A stretch of 7,440 nt of DNA from Candidatus Poseidoniaceae archaeon (GTDB lineage: Archaea; Thermoplasmatota; Poseidoniia; Poseidoniales; Poseidoniaceae). Position 1 is the first letter of the stretch. Every line of letters starts with the position of its first letter. The translations under genes were made by a program, and so were the position numbers. The stretch spans positions 1 through 7,440 of the forward strand of contig JALRLN010000062.1 in assembly GCA_023254445.1 (NCBI GenBank). The letters are read 5' to 3'. The notes under the pieces were generated by a model. It saw nothing but the letters and a program-made list of their open reading frames with translations. It was not told the DNA's origin and did no database searches. Shown here piece by piece: positions 1-5,748 of the stretch.

Positions 1-1
1 G

Positions 2-193
2 AGTCGTTCCCAGGCGCCTTCCATTCTGGTGCAACCGGCCGGGCCATCGGTAGAGGTGGAGCCGGACATCGCCCCCCTCCATCGTGCGCTTGTCGAGGTC
101 GACGGTGAGGGCTGGCGCCCTCGGCTGACGTTGCGCGAGGCCGTCATGTTTGGGCTTGCGTTGCAGCACGCCCCATCAGGCGAACAAATCTGA
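2..193 (+). CDS. C-terminal end of an unidentified plus-strand protein (partial, 63 codons visible)
   Basis: The frame is open from the left edge and ends at a TGA at 191-193, so only the C-terminus is visible and the start lies outside the window. I do not recognise the family. The peptide reads as a plausible protein end: an acidic stretch (VEVEPD, VEVDGEGW), then a probable helix (LTLREAVMFGLALQHA), with mainly G or C at third codon positions. The other frames here are poorer: one plus frame stops near 110, and the open minus frame beginning at 147 gives a Ser/Arg/Thr-rich peptide typical of a shadow. The gene is convergent with deoxyhypusine synthase, and the two 3' ends overlap by 18 bp (176-193). 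That it is real is an inference from composition and from the lack of a minus-strand alternative. Confidence 0.5.
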   Translation, partial: SRSQAPSILVQPAGPSVEVEPDIAPLHRALVEVDGEGWRPRLTLREAVMFGLALQHAPSGEQI

Positions 194-1210
194 ACCAAGC
201 AAGGGCAGCAGCACGCTCGCGTCGCCTTCGACGCAGACGTTTGGTGCCTCCGGTCGCATTTTGCCCCATGAAATGGCTTCCCTGAGCCGTGCACCGGACA
301 AGGAGCCGTCGTGTTCGGGGGCTGTGGTGACGTAGACGGCCGCGTCGAGGCCTCCTCGGTACTGGTTCCACCAGATCACGTGATGTTTGGAGATCCCTCC
401 GCCCACCATGAGCGCGTTCGAGCGTGCGACATCCCACGTCAAGTCGCTCATCACCTGCTCGTCGGCAAGGGTGTCGATGTGGAAGTCACGGTACTTTTGC
501 CGGAACATGAACAACTGGGCGCCCACCGAACCGTCGGTGATGCCTGGGATGCATACCGGGATCCGGTGCTCCGCAGCCCAGCGAATCAACGAGTCCTCGG
601 TTCCAATGCGTTCTCCAAGGGCCCACACGAGGTGGATGGAGCCGAATCCCAACCATGCGTCCGCGCCGGTTTTCCCGGTTGTCGCGAGGCGTTCTTCGCG
701 GATGTCTTCGAGGGCCGGCATCACCACGCGTTCGATCACTTCGCCGTAGGACGAGGTTGGGACAATGACGTTTCCAAGGCGCATCAGATCGTGCTCTCCC
801 AATTCAATATCGTCCAGTTCGAACGCTCCGTGGTAGTACGCGTCGTGCCCCCTCGCAATGTCGTGGTCGAGCGTGCCGCAGGTGGTGGAGACCACGTTGA
901 ACATTCGACGTTTGAGCGCCTCCACGAAGAAACCTCGCGTTCCCGTGGCGCAAAGGCAAGCAGGGAACGAGAGCCAGTTGAGGACCTTGCTCGGGTCGTA
1001 CGCTTCCGAGCGAAGTTCCTCGTCCATGCCGCGGAGAATGTCGCGTGCCATGGCCAGTTTTGTGGCTGTGAAGCCGCCCGCCGTAGCCATCTGGTCGAGC
1101 AGGCTGCGCGGGGACGACGCGTCGGTGAAGACGTAGTCCTTGACCGGGACGTCAAACTGGTCCGGTTCGATGGGCATGGGCGGTGGTGCCGTCGCGTTCT
1201 CTTGAATCAA
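176..1210 (-). CDS. dys: Deoxyhypusine synthase
   Basis: Cytosolic enzyme that uses NAD and spermidine to transfer an aminobutyl group to one lysine of initiation factor aIF5A/eIF5A, the first step of hypusine formation. The 344 residues cover the whole family length. Visible motifs are STTCGTLDHD (108-117), GNVIVPTSSYGEVIE (146-160), the TDGSVG loop (225-230), GGGISKHH (270-277) and DGSLSGARLREAISWGK (301-317). By alignment from memory with human DHS, His276 matches active-site His288, Glu311 matches Glu323, Trp315 matches Trp327, and Lys317 is the catalytic lysine (human Lys329). The position of human Asp316 is Leu304 here. The longest frame starts at TTG 1210, which overlaps the uvrB stop as TTGA and suggests translational coupling. 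ATG 1177, giving 333 residues, is an alternative; neither has a well-spaced Shine-Dalgarno. It is the last gene of the cluster. The aIF5A gene is not in the window. Confidence 0.95.
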   Translation of the reverse strand: MIQENATAPPPMPIEPDQFDVPVKDYVFTDASSPRSLLDQMATAGGFTATKLAMARDILRGMDEELRSEAYDPSKVLNWLSFPACLCATGTRGFFVEALKRRMFNVVSTTCGTLDHDIARGHDAYYHGAFELDDIELGEHDLMRLGNVIVPTSSYGEVIERVVMPALEDIREERLATTGKTGADAWLGFGSIHLVWALGERIGTEDSLIRWAAEHRIPVCIPGITDGSVGAQLFMFRQKYRDFHIDTLADEQVMSDLTWDVARSNALMVGGGISKHHVIWWNQYRGGLDAAVYVTTAPEHDGSLSGARLREAISWGKMRPEAPNVCVEGDASVLLPLLGSDLFA

Positions 1211-3654
1211 TCCCCGCTGCTGGCGATACGGTCTTCGATGGCCATCAGGCGGTCCCGGAGGCGTGCTGCCTCCTCAAAGTCGAGGGCTCGAGCCGCGTCT
1301 TCCATGGCCGAGCGGACCTCGACCGCGAGGTCGTTGAGGGCGGAAGGTTCGAGGTCAGCATCGTCGAAATCCAATTGGAGATTTGATTTTTCAATTGGAT
1401 TCTCAGGTTCGGAGGCTGCCGCCAGCAACTCCGCTCCAACCCCCTGAAGTGCACCTTCCTGGCGCCCTCCACGCTTGGCCACGAGCCTTCGCCTCCCTCC
1501 CATGCTCGACGTTGTTCCTTCGAAGAGCCCTTCCGACTCCTGACCAAGGGATGGCAAGGCCTTGACGATGGTTCGTGGCACGATGCCACGTGCCTCGTTG
1601 TACGCCATTTGCCGAGCCCGCCGCTCGAGCGTTTGACGAATGGCCGCTTCCATGGACGGCGAGATTCCGTCAGCATAGAGGAGGACGGCGCCGTCTTCGT
1701 TCCGGGCTGCCCGGCCAATGGTTTGCAGCAACGATCGCTCGTTTCGAAGGAAGCCCTGCCGATCGGCGTCAAAAATGGCCACGAGGCTCACTTCTGGGAT
1801 GTCGAGCCCCTCACGAAGGAGGTTGATTCCGACGATCACATCGATCAGGCCGAGCCTCAAGGCGTTGATGATCTCCGTGCGTTCGATGGTATCGATCTCG
1901 GAGTGAAGGTGGTGGGCTTTGACACCCATTCGATTGAGGTAGGCCGCAACTTCTTCCGCGAACTTGATGGTCAAGACCGTGACCAAGGTTCGTTGCCCTT
2001 TGTTGATCCTTGCATTGATCTCGGAGAGCAAATCAGCAACCTGCCCTTCCGTCGGCCGAACCTCCAAGGTCGGATCGAGCAAACCGGTGGGGCGAATCTC
2101 CATTTTTGGAAGGTGGCGAATCGCTTGAATCGTGTCGTACATCGAGGCAGCATCGGGGGATTTCTTGGCAAGGTCGGCCGGTCCAGCACCGCCTTGAGAA
2201 GCAGCATGGCGCAGGCTTTCTGGCACCTTCTGCCCTGTGATTTCGCAGAGGTGACGCAATTCCCGTTCCCCGGGTGTTGCTGAGACGTAGACCATCTGCG
2301 GCACCAAGGCTTGGAACTCCGGCAATTTCAGCGGGCGGTTGTCCGCGGCGGATGGGAGCCGGAAACCGTGCTCAATCAGGTTGGTTTTCCTGGCCCTGTC
2401 CCCATGGTACATCCCCCCGACCTGCGGCAGGGTCACGTGGGATTCGTCCATGATCACCAAAAATCGTCGAGGGTCGCCGTGGAACTGGCGGGCGCACGCG
2501 GCGAAGAAATCGAGGAGGCAATACGGGCGCTCCCCTGGGGCTCGTCCATCGAAGTGTCGGGAGTAATTCTCGATGGCGAGGCAGTGCCCCACTTCACGAA
2601 GCATCTCCAGGTCGTATTCCGTGCGTTGTTCGAGCCGGTGCCGCTTCACGTGCTCGTGGACTGCATCGAGTTCCTTCAGTCGCTCACTGAGTTCGTCCTC
2701 AATCCGCTCGAGGGCCTCTTCGAAGCGCTCGGGGCTGGTCATGAAGAATTCCTTGGGGTGGATCCACGCCTCATCGAGTTCGTCGAGCGCCTCCCACGAT
2801 ACGGGGTCACACACCCACACGCTCTTGACGCCCTCAAAGTCGAAGCGAATCCGAAGCGGGTCGTCCCTGCTCGGCATCCAGACGTCGAGGACCTCCCCGC
2901 GGAGGCGAGCCTGCCCACGTTCAAGGTCCGTGCTTGTTCGTGCGTACTGCAGTTCAACAAGCGCACGCATCAGGTCTTGAGGCTCGATCTCCTGTCCAAC
3001 GTGCACCCGAAGGTGGTGCTCAAGGAAGGTTTCAGGTGGATTGAGGCCATAGATGCACGACACGGAGGAGACGATGACGCAATCCGGCCTCGAGACGAGG
3101 CTGGCGACGGCGGAGAACCGTTCCTGTTCGATGCGTTCGTTGATGGAGAGTTCTTTGTCGATGTACAGATCCCGCTTCGGAAGGTAGGCTTCAGGTTGGT
3201 AGTAGTCGTAATGGGACACGAAGTACTCAACAGCGTTTTCCGGGAAGTATCCCGCAATCTCGTGGTGAAGTTGCCGTGCGAGGGTTTTGTTGTGCGAGAG
3301 GATGAGGGTTGGGACGTTCAACCGTTCGATGAGGTTCGCCATCGCGAAGGTTTTGCCGGAGCCCGTGACGCCAAGCAGCACGCATCGCTCTTGCCCTTGC
3401 TCCAACTGCTGAACGAGTTCCTCGATGGCCGCGGGCTGGTCGCCTGCCGGCTCGTGCTCAGCATGAAGCCGAAAGCGGCACACGTCTGGGTGCAACCCTT
3501 CCAGCGCGGCTCCTGCGAGGGCTTTCGAGAGGTCGAAGGGGTCGCGATGCTCAAGGTCGAGCAGACCGGGGTCTTGGTCCGCGACGCCCTCGAAGGCACC
3601 TTCGTCGTCCCACGCCTCGACCACAGGTTGACCCCGTGTTCGGGCCTGCTTCAA
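1207..3654 (-). CDS. uvrB: Excinuclease ABC subunit B (UvrB), with N-terminal extension and core insertion
   Basis: DNA damage-verifying helicase of nucleotide excision repair: it is loaded by UvrA, clamps the lesion strand and recruits UvrC. Motifs in order: GDQP (71-74), Walker A GVTGSGKT (95-102), the beta-hairpin region SHYDYYQPEAYLP (147-159), Walker B/DEAD-type DESH (403-406), SATPG (458-462), RPTGLLDP (521-528), HSEIDTIER (584-592), GINLLREGLDIP (609-620), QTIGRAARN (644-652) and a C-terminal UVR domain (about 772-806), which binds UvrA/UvrC. At 815 residues it exceeds the usual 660-680. The excess is an acidic N-terminal extension of about 57 residues, an insertion of about 42 between SATPG and RPTGLLDP, and a longer linker (about 700-771). 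The start TTG 3654 is the first possible in frame after the SDR stop; GTG 3624 and GTG 3483 are alternatives, the last giving a standard N-terminus. Family identity is certain; the start is not. uvrA and uvrC are not in the window. Confidence 0.97.
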   Translation of the reverse strand: MKQARTRGQPVVEAWDDEGAFEGVADQDPGLLDLEHRDPFDLSKALAGAALEGLHPDVCRFRLHAEHEPAGDQPAAIEELVQQLEQGQERCVLLGVTGSGKTFAMANLIERLNVPTLILSHNKTLARQLHHEIAGYFPENAVEYFVSHYDYYQPEAYLPKRDLYIDKELSINERIEQERFSAVASLVSRPDCVIVSSVSCIYGLNPPETFLEHHLRVHVGQEIEPQDLMRALVELQYARTSTDLERGQARLRGEVLDVWMPSRDDPLRIRFDFEGVKSVWVCDPVSWEALDELDEAWIHPKEFFMTSPERFEEALERIEDELSERLKELDAVHEHVKRHRLEQRTEYDLEMLREVGHCLAIENYSRHFDGRAPGERPYCLLDFFAACARQFHGDPRRFLVIMDESHVTLPQVGGMYHGDRARKTNLIEHGFRLPSAADNRPLKLPEFQALVPQMVYVSATPGERELRHLCEITGQKVPESLRHAASQGGAGPADLAKKSPDAASMYDTIQAIRHLPKMEIRPTGLLDPTLEVRPTEGQVADLLSEINARINKGQRTLVTVLTIKFAEEVAAYLNRMGVKAHHLHSEIDTIERTEIINALRLGLIDVIVGINLLREGLDIPEVSLVAIFDADRQGFLRNERSLLQTIGRAARNEDGAVLLYADGISPSMEAAIRQTLERRARQMAYNEARGIVPRTIVKALPSLGQESEGLFEGTTSSMGGRRRLVAKRGGRQEGALQGVGAELLAAASEPENPIEKSNLQLDFDDADLEPSALNDLAVEVRSAMEDAARALDFEEAARLRDRLMAIEDRIASSGD
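1368..1401. repeat. AT-rich inverted repeat with paired CAATTG sites in uvrB
   Basis: Perfect 10-bp arms (AATCCAATTG at 1368-1377 and its complement at 1392-1401) surround a 14-base AT-rich spacer. It lies in the uvrB segment encoding the linker before the UVR domain (about residues 752-763), an AT-rich island in a GC-rich gene. The core 1372-1397 resembles a tract at 6064-6090 in the UbiD gene. Function unknown. Confidence 0.55.
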
Positions 3655-3666
3655 CCCTTGCCGACG

Positions 3667-4398
3667 TCAGGGGAGGTAGAGGCCGCCGTTCACGTGCAGC
3701 ACGGCGCCGGTGATGTAGGCACTGTCCTCGGAGCACAGGAACGACACCACGCCCGCCATGTCTTCGGGCGACCCGAGACGTTTGAGGGGAACCTCGTCCT
3801 CGCGCTCGCGTCGCTTCTCTGCAGAGTCGCCGCTGAGCAAGTCCGTGTCGACGTATCCCGGTGCAAGCACGTTCACCCGCTGCCCTTGAGGGCCGACGTC
3901 CTGAGCGAGCGATCGGGCCCATGCAGCCAAGGCGGCCTTCGACGCGGCATAGTCCGCCCCGTGGGGTGAACCCCGGGTCCCCAATTGGGAGCCAACGACA
4001 ACGATTCGCGCTCGAGGCGTGAGGTGCGGAGCAACCGCATGCCAGACAAGGAAGGCACCACGGAAATTCACAGCCATGGTTCGGTCGAGGTGCATCAGGT
4101 TGAGTTCGGAAGCGGGTGTGCGGTCGTACCGTCCGTGGTTGAGCACCAGCACCTCGATGGACCGGGACATCCATGGGTGGGTTGCGAGCAGTGCGACCTC
4201 CGCCTCATCGGAGCAATCCACCTTGACGGCAAGGGCATCCCCTCCTTTGGCCCGAATCGAGGACGACACGAGTTCAGCGGGCTTCGAAGACGTGGTGTAG
4301 GTCAGAAGGAGATCGTACCCGTCTTCGGCAAGCCGTCGGCAAACGGCCGCTCCGATGCCGCGGCCTCCTCCAGTCACCAACGCGACGGGCCGGCTCAC
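3667..4398 (-). CDS. Short-chain dehydrogenase/reductase (FabG-like SDR)
   Basis: NAD(P)-dependent oxidoreductase of the classical SDR family, cytosolic. The 243 residues match the usual size of about 245. The Rossmann dinucleotide-binding motif TGGGRGIG is at 9-16, and NHG at 87-89 stands for the usual NNAG. The catalytic tetrad is Asn111, Ser137, Tyr150 and Lys154 (YAASK). The segment RVNVLAPGYVDTDLL (174-188) and the C-terminal ITGAVLHVNGGLYLP (229-243) follow the FabG pattern closely. The substrate cannot be read from sequence: 3-oxoacyl reduction, sugar or polyol oxidation, or a step linked to the quinone genes are all possible. The start is GTG 4398, overlapping the preceding stop as GTGA, with an AGGTGA Shine-Dalgarno six bases upstream. 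The gene ends 12 bases before the assigned uvrB start and is in the same frame as it. Confidence 0.93.
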   Translation of the reverse strand: MSRPVALVTGGGRGIGAAVCRRLAEDGYDLLLTYTTSSKPAELVSSSIRAKGGDALAVKVDCSDEAEVALLATHPWMSRSIEVLVLNHGRYDRTPASELNLMHLDRTMAVNFRGAFLVWHAVAPHLTPRARIVVVGSQLGTRGSPHGADYAASKAALAAWARSLAQDVGPQGQRVNVLAPGYVDTDLLSGDSAEKRREREDEVPLKRLGSPEDMAGVVSFLCSEDSAYITGAVLHVNGGLYLP

Positions 4399-4826
4399 TT
4401 GTCCTCACCTGTGTGTTCGGCGAGGATGCGCGCAAGGTCAGGGGCCGTCCATCCTTCGGGCTTCATGACCTTCCCGTCCTCCCGGCGCAGGACCTTTCCG
4501 TCGACCAACTTCGCCATGTTGGAGCGGTGGACTTCAGCGAAGGCTTCGTCGTAGAGGTGATGCAGGCCGTGGTTGAGGACCGAACCTGCAAGGATGTAAC
4601 CAATGTCCGCCAACGCATCGAGCACCTCGACGAGGTCCCCGTCGGCCACGGCTTGTGCGTATTCTTCCACCTCTTCACGTAGCAATTTGATCCGGAGGGC
4701 AGCAAGGTCCTCCGTCCCAAGTCCTGGCGTGTCCAACGTAGGGATCTCAAAGGCCTGATTGAACTCCAGCAGAGCCGTTAGCATCGGGTTCATGCCGTCC
4801 AACGGGACCCTGCGGCCCTTGAGCAC
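4395..4826 (-). CDS. All-alpha NTP pyrophosphohydrolase (MazG/DR2231-like)
   Basis: Probable house-cleaning nucleotide pyrophosphohydrolase, converting an NTP or dNTP to the monophosphate plus pyrophosphate with Mg2+. The helical metal-binding signature is visible as EEVEE (51-55) followed by ExxD at Glu67-Asp70, with Asp74 after it. The C-terminal part, EVHRSNMAKLVDGKV (98-112), EDGKV (116-120) and PEGW (123-126), resembles the phosphoribosyl-ATP pyrophosphohydrolase-like proteins related to DR2231 rather than classical MazG. The nucleotide specificity is not determinable here. The length (143 residues) fits a single-domain enzyme. The assigned start is GTG 4826, 9 bases after the UbiA stop, with a GGAG four bases upstream. 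ATG 4793 (132 residues) or ATG 4784 may be the true start, because family similarity seems to begin near MLTALLEFNQAF. It overlaps the SDR start by 4 bp. Placement before uvrB suits a genome-maintenance role, but that is inference. Confidence 0.85.
   Translation of the reverse strand: MLKGRRVPLDGMNPMLTALLEFNQAFEIPTLDTPGLGTEDLAALRIKLLREEVEEYAQAVADGDLVEVLDALADIGYILAGSVLNHGLHHLYDEAFAEVHRSNMAKLVDGKVLRREDGKVMKPEGWTAPDLARILAEHTGEDK
4405..4410 (-). promoter_or_regulatory. Ribosome binding site for the SDR gene
   Basis: AGGTGA on the minus strand matches the anti-Shine-Dalgarno end of 16S rRNA and lies 6 bases before GTG 4398; GAGG overlaps it at a 4-base spacing. It lies inside the end of the pyrophosphohydrolase gene. 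It is the clearest Shine-Dalgarno in the window and fixes the GTG as the start. Confidence 0.6.
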
Positions 4827-4830
4827 TCCG

Positions 4831-4834
4831 CTCC
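4831..4834 (-). promoter_or_regulatory. Weak ribosome binding site for the pyrophosphohydrolase gene
   Basis: GGAG directly follows the UbiA stop codon and lies 4 bases before GTG 4826. The spacing is short, but the ATGs at 4793 and 4784 have nothing better upstream. Confidence 0.3.
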
Positions 4835-4835
4835 A

Positions 4836-5720
4836 TCAGTCGAGCACGGGTACATCGACGGCGTAGGCGATGAAGAGGGCGACGAGGAGAACCCATCCCG
4901 TGAGCATCGACGTTCGGAACAACATGCGCTGGAAATCCTTCCAATGCTCCATGCGCAGCACCACGGCCACGTTCGCGACGCCCATCGTGACGGAAGCGGC
5001 CACAAACCAAAGGTTGTCGACGGGGTTGGCGATGGAAAAAAGCACGCACCACACGACGGTCAGGACCACCGTGGTAGCGGAGGTGGCCGTCGGACCGAAG
5101 CGCGACGGGAAGGAATGGATACCCTGGGCTTTGTCGCTCTCCTCGTCCATGCGAGCATAATTCAGGTCGAAGGCAGCGATCCAGAGCGCCACGCCAAGCG
5201 ACAGCGGCAGGATGGTTGGCCTCCATAGGAACGCTGTGTCGGTCGTCTGCATGCCTGTGATGGCCGCCCAGCCGTGCACGTCAGCGGCAACAGCCACCCA
5301 TGCCCCTGCTGGAGCAAGACCGAGGCAAAGACCGAGCCAGAAGTGGCACAACCACGTGAAGCGTTTCATGTAGGGATAGGCAACGAAGGTCAGGACGGGC
5401 AGCCACGCCATCATGAGCGCCACGGTGTTGAGCATCACCGCACCGACCAGGAGCATGGCAAGGAAGGCGGCCGCGAGGCCCCATGCCGTGCGAAGCGACA
5501 TGCTTCCAGAGGCGAGGTGCCTGCCCTTCGTGCGTGGATTGGCAGCGTCGACCTTACGGTCGATGATGCGGTTCAAGGCCATGGCCAAGCCGCGTGCTCC
5601 GACCGCTGCGAGAAGGATCCATGCGAGGTCAAACCCACCGCCCTCACCAAACTGGCGCGCTGCGATGAGGAATCCAATCAGCACAAAGGGCAAGGAGAAC
5701 AGGGTATGTTCGACCTTCAC
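4836..5720 (-). CDS. ubiA: UbiA-family prenyltransferase (probable quinone biosynthesis)
   Basis: Integral membrane enzyme that condenses a polyprenyl diphosphate with an aromatic acceptor. The first Asp-rich motif is Asn50-x3-Asp54-x3-Asp58 (NRIIDRKVD). The second is Asp185, Asp192 and Asp196 (FDLNYARMDEESD), followed by GIHSFPSRFG (200-209). These bind the diphosphate through Mg2+. About nine hydrophobic segments are visible, near 8-22, 32-48, 79-95, 97-115, 122-146, 166-184, 213-230, 236-256 and 268-287. The pattern HTLFSLPF at the first helix resembles menaquinone (futalosine-pathway MqnP) and 4-hydroxybenzoate transferases. It follows a UbiD-family decarboxylase directly, which supports quinone synthesis; the exact acceptor is inferred, and other archaeal UbiA members make lipids or haems. 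The coordinates use GTG 5720, which has no Shine-Dalgarno. The frame continues upstream with family-like residues (VRDILDF) to an ATC at 5747 behind a purine-rich tract, so the real start may be there (303 residues). Confidence 0.93.
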   Translation of the reverse strand: MKVEHTLFSLPFVLIGFLIAARQFGEGGGFDLAWILLAAVGARGLAMALNRIIDRKVDAANPRTKGRHLASGSMSLRTAWGLAAAFLAMLLVGAVMLNTVALMMAWLPVLTFVAYPYMKRFTWLCHFWLGLCLGLAPAGAWVAVAADVHGWAAITGMQTTDTAFLWRPTILPLSLGVALWIAAFDLNYARMDEESDKAQGIHSFPSRFGPTATSATTVVLTVVWCVLFSIANPVDNLWFVAASVTMGVANVAVVLRMEHWKDFQRMLFRTSMLTGWVLLVALFIAYAVDVPVLD

Positions 5721-5748
5721 GAAGTCGAGGATATCGCGAACGCCGATG

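Noticed and set aside
299..301. Leu304 of deoxyhypusine synthase where human DHS has the spermidine-contacting Asp316
   Set aside because: From memory, DGSLSGA is common in archaeal DHS proteins, and the catalytic Lys, His, Glu and Trp are kept, so I do not count it as a defect. This recollection was not verified.
144..437. Short minus-strand frame running past the deoxyhypusine synthase stop
   Set aside because: It is Arg-rich and mostly inside the deoxyhypusine synthase gene in another frame. The TGATG at its ATG 176 would give only a ten-residue peptide beyond that gene.
1376..1400. AT-rich tract in uvrB as an internal TATA promoter for deoxyhypusine synthase
   Set aside because: No convincing BRE plus TATA box is visible, and the implied leader would be over 100 bases. 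It is kept only as a repeat element.
311..1447. A 378-codon plus-strand frame antisense to deoxyhypusine synthase and the end of uvrB
   Set aside because: It is Arg/Val/Ser-rich with no recognisable motif, and it mirrors an intact minus-strand enzyme whose catalytic residues are all in place.
2311..3969. A 552-codon open frame on the plus strand, antisense to uvrB and part of the SDR gene
   Set aside because: The opposite strand encodes a full UvrB with all motifs. The plus frame has no recognisable domain, and long antisense frames are expected in GC-rich genes.
4747..5226. 159-codon minus-strand frame overlapping the UbiA and pyrophosphohydrolase genes, with an ATG overlapping the UbiA stop (TGATG)
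   Set aside because: Its product is Arg/His/Gly-rich and shadow-like. The ATG at 4836 leads to a 29-residue peptide with no family resemblance, while the pyrophosphohydrolase frame carries clear motifs.
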